A stretch of 17,259 nt of DNA, taken from positions 1 to 17,259 of the forward strand of contig JAGABK010000193.1 of NCBI GenBank assembly GCA_017614625.1, written 5' to 3'. The notes under the pieces are model-generated. The model did no database searches. It saw nothing but the letters and a program-made list of their open reading frames with translations, and was not told the DNA's origin. This DNA is from Spirochaetales bacterium (GTDB lineage: Bacteria; Spirochaetota; Spirochaetia; Sphaerochaetales; Sphaerochaetaceae). A program made the translations under genes and the position numbers. Positions within the stretch are counted from its first letter, which is position 1, and each line of letters begins with the position of its first letter. Positions 6,850-13,979 of this stretch are shown piece by piece.

Positions 6850-8475
6850 ATGAAAACACATCGCATCTGCATCGTAGTCCTGACCTTTCTCATGATCCTG
6901 ACTCTCGCAGTCTCCTGCGCGAAGAAGGATTCCGCCCAATCCCAGTCTCAGGCACAGACCGTGGCGAAGGCACCCGAACCCGTGGACGATCTGTGCCGCA
7001 ACTGGTACGAGATCTACGTCGGGTCGTTCTTCGACACCGACAACGACGGAATCGGAGACCTCGCCGGAGTCACGGCGAAGCTCGACTACATCAAGGACAT
7101 GGGTTTCAACGGAATATGGCTCATGCCCATAACGAAAGGAACGAGCTACCACAAATACGATGTGGAGGACTATTATGATGTCGACCCCCAGTTCGGAAAC
7201 CTCGACGACATGAAAACCCTTGTCAAAGAGGCGCACGCGAGGGGAATCGACATCATAATCGACCTCGTGGTCAACCACACCTCCAGCAGCCACCCGTGGT
7301 TCAAGGAAGCCTGCGAATACCTGGTCTCCCGCGGCCAGGCAGGCGGAACCTACGGCGACTACTACAACTTCTCACAGACACAGAAACAGGGATACCAGAG
7401 AGTCCCGGGATCCGCATGGTACTATGAATGCCAGTTCACGGGCACCATGCCGGATCTTAACCTCGACAGCCAGGCGGTGCGTTCCGAAGTAGAGAACATA
7501 ATCCGCTTCTGGCTGTCCGATATTGGAATCGATGGCTTCAGACTCGATGCAGTGACGAGTTTCTACACCAACAGCACGCAGAAGAGCATCGAATTCCTTT
7601 CATTCCTCAACACGACGGCCAAGGCAATAAAGAGCGACTGCTACATAGTCGGAGAGGCCTGGCTGACCAACAACGCCGCGGTCAGGGAGTACTACGCAAG
7701 CGGAATCGACAGCTTCTTCTGCTTCCCGCTGGCCATGGGAACCGGCCGCATAGCCGATGTCCTGAAGGATATCAGAAGCACCCCGGGCAAGACCCTTGGC
7801 GAGCTCATGACCGAGCTGGACCAGGTGTACGACACCGGAATACTGGCCCCGTTCCTCAGCAACCACGACACGGCAAGGATCGCGTCCTTCACCGGACGCA
7901 GCCAGACGGACAAGATCAAGATGTCCCAGGGCCTGCTCTCCCTCATGAGCGGAAGCCTGTTCGTCTACTACGGAGAGGAGATCGGCATGATCAGCACCTC
8001 AGACGGAGCGGACCCCTACAAGCGCATAGCCATGAAATGGAGCGACAAGAGCGTCTACGAGGGCTGGTGCTACACCACCCCGCAGGGCATCTCCGTGACA
8101 AAGGACAACTACTACTACCCGTCCGTCGAAACCCAGGCGGAGGACCCGGCAAGCATCCTCAGCTACTACAAGGCGTCCCTCGAGGCCAGGAACAACAACC
8201 CCGAGATCGCGCGCGGAGAGCTGAAGATCCTGGATTCCTACTACGACCAGTCGGGCTATGTGTGCGTCATGCAGCGCACATGGAACGGAAAGACCGTGAC
8301 CATAGCGGTGAACCTTGACCGCGAGTGGTCCCACGACATAACGCTCGACTCCTCGCTCGGAAGCCTTTCGCTGAACAGCCGGCTGTGCGCGGGCAATTCG
8401 ACGGAGACGGTCACTTTCGACGCCAAGGCCGGCGCGCTCCACCTGCCGCCCTATTCAATCGCGATACTCAGATAA
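6850..8475 (+). CDS. Lipid-anchored GH13 alpha-amylase-family glycosidase
   Basis: A 541-residue alpha-amylase-family hydrolase acting on alpha-1,4-glucans or oligosaccharides. The signal peptide ends in the lipobox LAVSC (lipidated Cys23), so the enzyme is membrane-tethered outside the cytoplasm. A Gln/Ser linker covers ~29-40 and the barrel starts at NWYEIYVGSF. DTDNDGIGD (62-70) resembles the calcium loop of oligo-1,6-glucosidase-like and some alpha-amylase enzymes. Conserved regions are DLVVNH (138-143), GFRLDA with nucleophile Asp233, VGEAW with acid/base Glu269, and LSNHD with Asp340. All three catalytic acids are present. The C-terminal ~100 residues form the beta-sandwich domain. Exact specificity (alpha-amylase, neopullulanase or oligo-glucosidase) cannot be read from sequence. 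The start at 6850 is two bases after the malG stop, with AAAGGG just upstream; an earlier in-frame ATG at 6619 lies inside malG and would destroy the signal peptide. Confidence 0.9.
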   Translation: MKTHRICIVVLTFLMILTLAVSCAKKDSAQSQSQAQTVAKAPEPVDDLCRNWYEIYVGSFFDTDNDGIGDLAGVTAKLDYIKDMGFNGIWLMPITKGTSYHKYDVEDYYDVDPQFGNLDDMKTLVKEAHARGIDIIIDLVVNHTSSSHPWFKEACEYLVSRGQAGGTYGDYYNFSQTQKQGYQRVPGSAWYYECQFTGTMPDLNLDSQAVRSEVENIIRFWLSDIGIDGFRLDAVTSFYTNSTQKSIEFLSFLNTTAKAIKSDCYIVGEAWLTNNAAVREYYASGIDSFFCFPLAMGTGRIADVLKDIRSTPGKTLGELMTELDQVYDTGILAPFLSNHDTARIASFTGRSQTDKIKMSQGLLSLMSGSLFVYYGEEIGMISTSDGADPYKRIAMKWSDKSVYEGWCYTTPQGISVTKDNYYYPSVETQAEDPASILSYYKASLEARNNNPEIARGELKILDSYYDQSGYVCVMQRTWNGKTVTIAVNLDREWSHDITLDSSLGSLSLNSRLCAGNSTETVTFDAKAGALHLPPYSIAILR

Positions 8476-8488
8476 AAGGATTACGGGG

Positions 8489-9148
8489 TCACGGCCAGAC
8501 GAACGTGGCGTTCAGATGGGTCTCCCCGTTGTCGATCAGAATGTCCTCTCCCGTGCACGAGCGGTTCACCGTCGTGAGGAACCAGCACCACTGCGCAATC
8601 TCCTCGGGCTCGGCCCACTCCTTCAGCGGTGTCACGTCCATGATCTGAGACCACAGCGCGGGATCGTTCATGACAGGATCGTTCAGGGCCGTCCTTACGC
8701 CGCCGGGAGAGATGCTGTTGCAGGTTGCCCCATACTTCGCAAGTCTCAACGCAACATTCCTGGTGTAGGCCAGAAGCCCGCCCTTGGAGGCGCTGTAGGC
8801 GGGGAACTCCGCGCCTGTGTGCGCCGAGGCCGAGGCTACGGTCAGAACGCTCTTTATGCACTCCTGGAAGGCGTATTTCTCCGTGACGTTGATCGTCCCC
8901 TTGAGGTTCACGTCAATGTCGTCGGCGCTGCCCTGCACCCCGGCGCAGTTTATCAGGACCTCGACGCCCTCTATCTCCGGAAGGCTTTCGGCCTTGCTGA
9001 TGTCTGCCACGATGTGGCTGTAGGAGGGGTCCACGGTGATAGCCGACTCCCTGCAGTCGATTCCTATGACGCTGTGCCCTTTTCCGAGGAAAAGCTGCGC
9101 CACAGCCTTCCCTATTCCACCGGATGCTCCGGTCACGACGACTTTCAT
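8489..9148 (-). CDS. Short-chain dehydrogenase/reductase (SDR)
   Basis: A 219-residue cytoplasmic Rossmann-fold oxidoreductase. The cofactor motif TGASGGIG is at 6-13, NCAG at 67-70, a candidate catalytic Ser at 106 or 108, and the YSASK motif gives Tyr118 and Lys122. Asp31 at the end of the second strand favours NAD(H) over NADP(H) by family rule. It is slightly shorter than typical SDRs (~250), mainly in the substrate-binding loop region. Substrate is unknown. The start at 9148 is set by an ATGA overlap with the upstream transporter stop and by GGAGG a few bases before; an ATG at 9184 would reach into the transporter gene. It is the last gene of the minus-strand operon and ends 13 bases from the convergent amylase gene. 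Confidence 0.88.
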   Translation of the reverse strand: MKVVVTGASGGIGKAVAQLFLGKGHSVIGIDCRESAITVDPSYSHIVADISKAESLPEIEGVEVLINCAGVQGSADDIDVNLKGTINVTEKYAFQECIKSVLTVASASAHTGAEFPAYSASKGGLLAYTRNVALRLAKYGATCNSISPGGVRTALNDPVMNDPALWSQIMDVTPLKEWAEPEEIAQWCWFLTTVNRSCTGEDILIDNGETHLNATFVWP

Positions 9149-9846
9149 GCGGCGGCCTCCATTGCTTTCTTGTTCTTTATCCACCTCACAAGAGGCATCG
9201 TTATGAACGGGACCAGGCAGGCTTCAACGACAAGCTCTATCACGGTGCCGGACAGGACCGCAGTCAGGATGTCATGCCAGGCCATCTCGTAGACCGACAG
9301 CCCTATGGGTGCGAACGCGAGCACCATGAACAGGGCGTTGTCCACCAGCTGGCCCACCAGCGTGGAGAATGCGGCCCTGAGGAAGAACAGGAACCTGTTG
9401 TCCGCGTTCCTGCGCTCCAGCTTCATCCTGAATTTGTAGATGATGTGCACGTTCACGAAATTGCCCACCCAGAACGCCGCCACGGAGGCGATTATCGTCC
9501 TGGGGCCGTTGGAGAAGATGAGCGCGAAGGCATCGGCCTGCTCCTTGTACTCCGGAAGGGTCGGAATCAGGACGATCAGCCGTGCGAGGAGCATGACGAT
9601 GAACGAGACCACCGCTGCGAAGGAGACGAGGACCACCGAGGTGCGTTCATCCCACACCTCGGTGATGACGTTCGAGACAAGGAAGACGCCCCAGCTGATC
9701 AGAAGTCCCCCGTCGCAGAGGATGATGGACGTTCCGAAGCTCAGGGCCTTCATGCAGAAGATGTTCATCGTGACCGCGATCACGACGTATATGACTGAAA
9801 GCCCTATGAGACAATCACCTGAGGACAGCCTTCCCTTGCCCTTCAT
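9145..9846 (-). CDS. VUT-family membrane transporter, probable queuosine-precursor importer (YhhQ-like)
   Basis: A 233-residue integral membrane protein with about six hydrophobic segments. It resembles the VUT (YhhQ) family, whose E. coli member takes up 7-cyano-7-deazaguanine-type queuosine precursors. Family-like positions are LLISWGVFLVSNVITEVW (48-65), RTIIASVAAFWVGNFVNV (116-133) and the helix RAAFSTLVGQLVDNALF (157-173). The conserved Asp often found in the second segment is Asn here (NFVNV). No other queuosine gene is in the window, so the exact substrate is inferred from family. The start ATG at 9846 is one base after the aminotransferase stop and is preceded by GGAGGAA (9857-9863). 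The stop overlaps the SDR start. Both junctions indicate translational coupling. Confidence 0.8.
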   Translation of the reverse strand: MKGKGRLSSGDCLIGLSVIYVVIAVTMNIFCMKALSFGTSIILCDGGLLISWGVFLVSNVITEVWDERTSVVLVSFAAVVSFIVMLLARLIVLIPTLPEYKEQADAFALIFSNGPRTIIASVAAFWVGNFVNVHIIYKFRMKLERRNADNRFLFFLRAAFSTLVGQLVDNALFMVLAFAPIGLSVYEMAWHDILTAVLSGTVIELVVEACLVPFITMPLVRWIKNKKAMEAAA

Positions 9847-9847
9847 T

Positions 9848-11131
9848 TCAGGACAGTTCCTCCGCGGCCTTATAGACCGTGTCCACCAGTCCGTCGATCT
9901 TATCGAGGTCGACGCTTGCGAAGGCAAGGCGGATGTGGTGGTCGTCGGAACGGATGATTCCCGTCTGGTATTTGTCAAGCAGATAGCGCCTGAGGTCCTC
10001 GGCGTTGCACTCGCAGCGGAATGACATGAAGTATCCGCTGTTGAACGGAACGACCTCCAGGGCCTTGCTCGATGCGTGTCTTTCAAGGGCCTTCCTGAGG
10101 GCGAAGTACCTCTCGCCGATCTTCTTCACTCCCATGGCCTTGTCGGCGTTGTGGTTCGGATCCAGCATGCCCTTGAGAAGGATGTTCTGCGAGGGAAGCG
10201 CGCAGCTGGAGAGGCTTCCCCTGAGGGCGCCCATGGTCTTCTGTGCAAGAGCATCGTAATGCTCGTCGGTCAGACCCTTTGAACCGTAGGTTATGAAGGC
10301 TACCCTGAAGCCCCAGACCATTTCCTCCTTGGTGGCGGCGTCGCACTTGATTCCCAGGATGTTCCCGCTCAGGTCGCAGACCTTGGCGAAGAGGCTCTGG
10401 TGGCAGGGCTCGTCGTCGAAGAAGAGTCCGAAGTAGGCGTCGTCGGTGACCATGGCGATCTTCTTGCCGGCGTCGGCGTGCTTCTTGAGGATGGCTGCCA
10501 GACTGTCTGACTCGCTGTCGGTGGGAGTGTATCCGGTGGGGTTGTTCGGGAAGTTCAGGATGACCACGACCTTCTCGCCTGCGGAGGCGATCGCCTTGTC
10601 GAAACCGTCGAGGTTGAGCTTTCCGTCTGCGAACAGCGGGAAGACGATCCTGTTGGCCTGTCTCTGCTCGTTGAGGATCAGGTCGTAGTTCTCCCAGTAC
10701 ATGTCGGGAAGGACGACGTCTCCGCCGACCTCCAGGAAGAGCGAGCATACGATGCTCAGGGCGTTCGTCAGTCCGCTGACGACAACGGGAAGCGATGTCT
10801 TCTTTCCTTCAAGAAGGGGATTCTTCGCATACATGTCGTCCTTCCAGGCCTTCCTCAGGTCCGCCACGCCGCCCATGGGGGCATACGGGAAAACCTCGCC
10901 GGGCTTCATGCTCTCGGCGAACTGGGCCTTCATGGCCGGGATGTACATGGCCGTGCCGTTCTCAAGCGCCACACCGATGGTGGCATTGTATTTCGTGGCT
11001 TTCGCCTTTGCTTCCGATGACTGGACGATGATTCCCTTGGGAACGTACATCCTCTTACCGTAGTCGGAAAGAAGTATCCTCGCGCAGGTTCCGTTGAGGG
11101 TTTCATTCAGTTTCAAAGCAAGATCGTGCAT
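9848..11131 (-). CDS. Class I/II PLP-dependent aminotransferase
   Basis: A 427-residue cytoplasmic fold-type I aminotransferase. Key sites are NFPNNPTG (193-200), the acidic/Tyr cofactor site TDDAYFG (D230/D231 and Y233) and the predicted Schiff-base Lys268 in TKEEMVWGFRVAF. Lys268 plus five residues plus GFR matches the family pattern SKxxxxxGxRxG, except that Thr replaces the first Ser and Ala the last Gly. A C-terminal Arg expected to bind the substrate carboxylate may be the one in SGYFMSFRCE. The amino donor and acceptor cannot be told from sequence; aspartate or aromatic substrates are plausible. The start at 11131 is preceded by GGAGG with a seven-base spacer. The 40-base gap upstream to the kinase-like gene is the largest within this operon and holds no clear hairpin. 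Confidence 0.87.
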   Translation of the reverse strand: MHDLALKLNETLNGTCARILLSDYGKRMYVPKGIIVQSSEAKAKATKYNATIGVALENGTAMYIPAMKAQFAESMKPGEVFPYAPMGGVADLRKAWKDDMYAKNPLLEGKKTSLPVVVSGLTNALSIVCSLFLEVGGDVVLPDMYWENYDLILNEQRQANRIVFPLFADGKLNLDGFDKAIASAGEKVVVILNFPNNPTGYTPTDSESDSLAAILKKHADAGKKIAMVTDDAYFGLFFDDEPCHQSLFAKVCDLSGNILGIKCDAATKEEMVWGFRVAFITYGSKGLTDEHYDALAQKTMGALRGSLSSCALPSQNILLKGMLDPNHNADKAMGVKKIGERYFALRKALERHASSKALEVVPFNSGYFMSFRCECNAEDLRRYLLDKYQTGIIRSDDHHIRLAFASVDLDKIDGLVDTVYKAAEELS

Positions 11132-11171
11132 TCGCTAACCTCCGTTGTCTCTTGGTGTTTTTCCTTCGTAT

Positions 11172-12317
11172 TCAGAAAAGAAGACCCTGGTCCAGCGAGA
11201 CCGGCCTTCTGTTGTCTGCAAGCACCCTGGACATGTAGGCCCTGTCCAGGTTCAGGTCGTTGACGATCCTTATGAGCATGTCCTCGGAAACGAGGTTCTG
11301 CTCGTTGAAAAGATACATCAGCGCCTTTTCGGCTATGTAGTCCGGACGCAGGGAGTTCATGTAGACCTCCTCGTTCGGGTCGCCCTTGTAGCGGGCGCTC
11401 AGGTTCTTGTACAGCAGGCTCTTCTTCATGCCGTACTTCAGGTGCTCTATCTCCGACCTGAGCTTCTTTATGTTGGACGTCTTGTTCGCCTCCTCCGCAA
11501 GCGGCTTGAGGGTGAAGAACGTGTATTCCTTGCCCGGCAGGAAGTGGTGCTCGTCGCAGCGGGCGGCGTAGTTCGGATTCTCGGAGCCGGTCTTGGAGCT
11601 GTCCCCTCCCACCACGATCAGCGGGTCGAAATAGAGCGCGGGGCACTCGCGTCCGTCAACCGTGTAGTACCTGTAGGTATAGAAGGCGTCCTTTATGCAG
11701 TCCTCGTGCTCGCAGTAGGCCGTCAGCGGAATAACGTCCGTGGCGATGTCCAGCATGAGGCGGGCCGAGGAATTGAATATGTCGCGTCTGAAGTTGAGAA
11801 TCAGCGTGGGGAAGATGAACATGACCCCGCGCTCGAGGCTCTGGTTGCGCACCACGTAGGCCAGGCGCTCGTCGAAGAACGAGGCCTCGTCGATTATGTA
11901 CGTGCCCACCGTCGGATTGTCCGCGAAGACCTTCTCCAGATCGAACGAGTTGCGGATCCTGGCGATGTTGTCCCCGCATCTGATGTAGCCGCTGCGGAAA
12001 GCCATGGCGTCCTCCGGATAGTCCGTGAACCTGGCTCCGTCCAGCTGGCTGCGGATGAAGAAGACCTTGCGCCTGTCCACTTCCCCGGTGCTTGTCAGGG
12101 CCTTGACCTGGCCGCTCTTCTTCAGGGCGACGGCGGCGTCACGCCACACCTTGGCGGCGAACTCCGTCTTTCCCGAGCCCATGGGTCCGATCAGCAGGAC
12201 ACGCCTTCCCGGTCTGGTGAAATCGAAATGAGGGAACGTCTGGTGCACTTCCAGCATGGGGAAGCCCAGGCTCTTGAGAAAATCCTCGCTTGAAACGGCG
12301 TTGGTGACGGACGGCAT
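11172..12317 (-). CDS. Enlarged type II thymidine-kinase-like protein
   Basis: A 381-residue P-loop protein whose core matches type II thymidine kinases, which phosphorylate thymidine with ATP. The Walker A motif is GPMGSGKT (44-51; canonical GPMFSGKT). IIDEASFF (141-148) matches the family's DEAQFF with catalytic Glu144. PLTAYC (197-202) corresponds to the region starting with the first zinc Cys, and IVVGGDSS (234-241) followed by a Tyr and CDEHH corresponds to the thymidine-binding lasso region. Zinc ligands differ: C202-x4-C207 and C254 with His257/258 instead of two CxxC pairs. Family members are usually about 190-230 residues. This one adds ~35 N-terminal residues, a longer segment between P-loop and DEA, and a ~110-residue helical, charged C-terminus. 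ATG 12317 is three bases after the deoC stop with only a weak GGAA, suggesting coupling. Activity is uncertain; it could be a divergent nucleoside kinase or another P-loop NTPase. Confidence 0.75.
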   Translation of the reverse strand: MPSVTNAVSSEDFLKSLGFPMLEVHQTFPHFDFTRPGRRVLLIGPMGSGKTEFAAKVWRDAAVALKKSGQVKALTSTGEVDRRKVFFIRSQLDGARFTDYPEDAMAFRSGYIRCGDNIARIRNSFDLEKVFADNPTVGTYIIDEASFFDERLAYVVRNQSLERGVMFIFPTLILNFRRDIFNSSARLMLDIATDVIPLTAYCEHEDCIKDAFYTYRYYTVDGRECPALYFDPLIVVGGDSSKTGSENPNYAARCDEHHFLPGKEYTFFTLKPLAEEANKTSNIKKLRSEIEHLKYGMKKSLLYKNLSARYKGDPNEEVYMNSLRPDYIAEKALMYLFNEQNLVSEDMLIRIVNDLNLDRAYMSRVLADNRRPVSLDQGLLF

Positions 12318-12320
12318 GGC

Positions 12321-12977
12321 TTATTCCGTCTTGCCCGCCGAGGTCACTATGGCTATCCCGGCGCTGCAGCCCAGACGGCTGGCTCCGGCGTCGATCATCT
12401 TCATGGCATCCTCATAGGTGCGGATTCCGCCGGAAGCCTTGACTCCGAGACGGTCGCCGACGGTCTTCCTCATGAGGGCAACGTCCTCGGCCTTTGCTCC
12501 GCCGGTGGAGAAACCGGTGGAGGTCTTCACATAGTCGGCTCCGGCCTTCTCGGAGAGCTCGCAGGCACGCACCTTCTCCTCGTCGGTGAGCAGGCAGGTC
12601 TCGATGATGACCTTCAGAAGCTTTCCGCCGCAGGCCTTCTTGACCTCGCGGATGTCGTTCTCGACAAGGTCGTCCTTGCCGTCCTTCAGCCAGCCGACGT
12701 TGATGACCATGTCCACTTCCTCAGCTCCGGCCTCGACTGCGCACTTCGCCTCGAAAGCCTTGGCCTTCGTCGCCATGGCACCGAGCGGGAAGCCCACGAC
12801 GGAGCAGACCTTCACGCCTGTTCCCCTGAGCTTTCCGGCGCAGAAAGCCGTCCAGCAGGTGTTGACGCACACGCTGGCGAACTTCCACTCTGCGGCCTCC
12901 TGGCAGAGCTTCTCTATCTTCTCCTGCGTCGCATTGGCCGCAAGTACGGTATGGTCGATATATGATGCGATGTTCAT
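12321..12977 (-). CDS. deoC: Deoxyribose-phosphate aldolase
   Basis: A 218-residue cytoplasmic class I aldolase that splits 2-deoxyribose 5-phosphate into glyceraldehyde 3-phosphate and acetaldehyde in deoxynucleoside breakdown. The Schiff-base Lys151 is in ADYVKTSTGF, the second essential lysine Lys180 is in GVKASGGIRTYEDA, and the catalytic Asp89 is in EVDMVINVG. The N-terminal IDHTVL segment is diagnostic. Length is normal for the short bacterial form. ATG 12977 is chosen because AAGGAG lies seven bases upstream and the protein then begins at the family N-terminus; an upstream in-frame ATG at 13031 lies inside the promoter region. It is the first gene of a five-gene minus-strand operon, followed directly by the thymidine-kinase-like gene, its natural metabolic neighbour. 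Confidence 0.95.
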   Translation of the reverse strand: MNIASYIDHTVLAANATQEKIEKLCQEAAEWKFASVCVNTCWTAFCAGKLRGTGVKVCSVVGFPLGAMATKAKAFEAKCAVEAGAEEVDMVINVGWLKDGKDDLVENDIREVKKACGGKLLKVIIETCLLTDEEKVRACELSEKAGADYVKTSTGFSTGGAKAEDVALMRKTVGDRLGVKASGGIRTYEDAMKMIDAGASRLGCSAGIAIVTSAGKTE

Positions 12978-12996
12978 TGCATTCTCCTTCATTCTG

Positions 12997-13025
12997 ATTC
13001 TAACCCAATTGCCGTAGATAAACAA
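12997..13025 (-). promoter_or_regulatory. Predicted promoter of the deoC operon
   Basis: Read on the minus strand, TTGTTT (13025-13020) and TAGAAT (13002-12997) are 17 bases apart. A start site near 12990 would give a leader of about 13 bases containing the AAGGAG of deoC. The -35 matches only three of six positions, so strength may depend on an activator. It shares bases with the -35 of the divergent aldo/keto reductase promoter. Confidence 0.5.
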
Positions 13026-13047
13026 CTTCACTTATTCATGATACAAT
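13019..13047 (+). promoter_or_regulatory. Predicted promoter giving a leaderless aldo/keto reductase mRNA
   Basis: TAAACA (13019-13024, four of six to TTGACA) and TACAAT (13042-13047, five of six to TATAAT) are 17 bases apart. The ATG begins at 13054, where transcription would be expected to start. No Shine-Dalgarno sequence precedes that ATG, and an in-frame stop at 13039-13041 with no other start codon excludes a longer protein. Confidence 0.55.
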
Positions 13048-13053
13048 CCAGTC

Positions 13054-13962
13054 ATGCGCACTTATCTCGGAACATGGCAGACCTCCCCTTCCGACGGATT
13101 CTGGACGGACCAGGACCCCTTCGCAAGCGAAGCCGTCATCTCCTGCGCGGTGCGTCTGGGAATCCGGGGCTTCGACACCGCGCGCAGCTACGGCAAGGGC
13201 CGGGCCGAACAGACCCTTTCCAAGGTCCTGAGGCGCTTTCCGGACGAGTCCTTTCTCGTGGACACCAAGATCATGCCGTCCGTCAAGGACCCCGCGGAAA
13301 TACTGCAGGCCTCCCTTTCCCGCCTTGCCCCGCTGAAGGTCGACTGCCTTTATCTTCACTGGCCGAAAAGCGGCTTCGACAACCTGGCTTTCCTCAGGAA
13401 GATGGAGGCGCTGAAGGAAGGCGGACAGATAAGGAAGCTTGGTGTCTGCAACATCCCGCCGGACATGCTGAAGTCCTTCGTCTCCTCCGGTCTTTGCATA
13501 GACCGCATCCAGCGTCCCGTGTCGCTTCTGTGGACAAGGGAGCTTGCGGAGACCATGGAATTCTGCCGCGCGAACGGAATAGAGGTCGCCGCCTACAGCC
13601 CCTCCGGCATGGGTCTTCTGAGCGGGAAATACCGAGTTGCGGAAGACCTTTGCGACGCCAGGGCAAGTCTGTTCTGCTTCCATGAAAAGTGCATCGGAGC
13701 CTACCACGACCTGCTGGACCTGGTCCGGGAGACAGCGGAAAACAATGGCACGAATTGCACTGATGTCGCACTTTATTGGACAAAGATGCAGAATCCGGAC
13801 ATCGTCATCCTCGGTGCCCGCACTGCGGAGCAGCTGGAGCAAAACCTCTCGCCGACCCTCTGCCTGACGGAAACCGAGCTCTCGGACCTGAGCCGTGCGG
13901 CCGCCGCATTGGACAGGGCGAGCCTGGACGTCTGCGACAACATCTTCTCCTATCGGTGGTAA
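13054..13962 (+). CDS. Aldo/keto reductase
   Basis: A 302-residue cytoplasmic (alpha/beta)8-barrel oxidoreductase that would reduce aldehydes or ketones, normally with NADPH. The full catalytic tetrad is visible: Asp41 and Tyr46 in GFDTARSYGKG, Lys72 in DTKIMP and His102 in YLHWPKSG. The barrel's N-terminal strand is present as YLGTWQ, so the protein is complete at its N-terminus. The later segments GVCNIPPDML, AAYSPSGMGLLSGKY and VILGARTAEQLEQNL correspond to family positions for substrate and cofactor contact. The physiological substrate is unknown. It is divergent from deoC and has no Shine-Dalgarno sequence; its -10-like hexamer sits 6 nt before ATG. It is followed after 17 bases by the YigZ-like gene. 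Confidence 0.92.
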   Translation: MRTYLGTWQTSPSDGFWTDQDPFASEAVISCAVRLGIRGFDTARSYGKGRAEQTLSKVLRRFPDESFLVDTKIMPSVKDPAEILQASLSRLAPLKVDCLYLHWPKSGFDNLAFLRKMEALKEGGQIRKLGVCNIPPDMLKSFVSSGLCIDRIQRPVSLLWTRELAETMEFCRANGIEVAAYSPSGMGLLSGKYRVAEDLCDARASLFCFHEKCIGAYHDLLDLVRETAENNGTNCTDVALYWTKMQNPDIVILGARTAEQLEQNLSPTLCLTETELSDLSRAAAALDRASLDVCDNIFSYRW

Positions 13963-13967
13963 CAAGG

Positions 13968-13973
13968 TAGAAT
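13968..13973 (+). promoter_or_regulatory. -10-like element six bases before the YigZ-like start codon
   Basis: TAGAAT sits at 13968-13973 and ATG at 13980, the same six-base spacing seen before the aldo/keto reductase gene. The sequence 17 bases upstream (TTCTCC, 13945-13950) matches the -35 consensus at only three of six positions. It overlaps a weak AAGG (13964-13967) that is 12 bases from ATG and therefore a poor ribosome site. Confidence 0.35.
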
Positions 13974-13979
13974 GGAAAC

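Noticed and set aside
8476..8488. Bidirectional terminator between the convergent amylase and SDR genes
   Set aside because: The 13-base gap has no inverted repeat; transcripts may overlap or end inside the opposite gene.
9149..9184. Longer start for the SDR
   Set aside because: The ATG at 9148 overlaps the transporter stop as ATGA, has GGAGG upstream, and begins directly at the Rossmann strand.
9847..10086. Longer start for the VUT transporter
   Set aside because: The extra 80 residues are Ser/Arg/Thr-rich shadow sequence of the aminotransferase gene; ATG 9846 has GGAGGAA and follows the aminotransferase stop.
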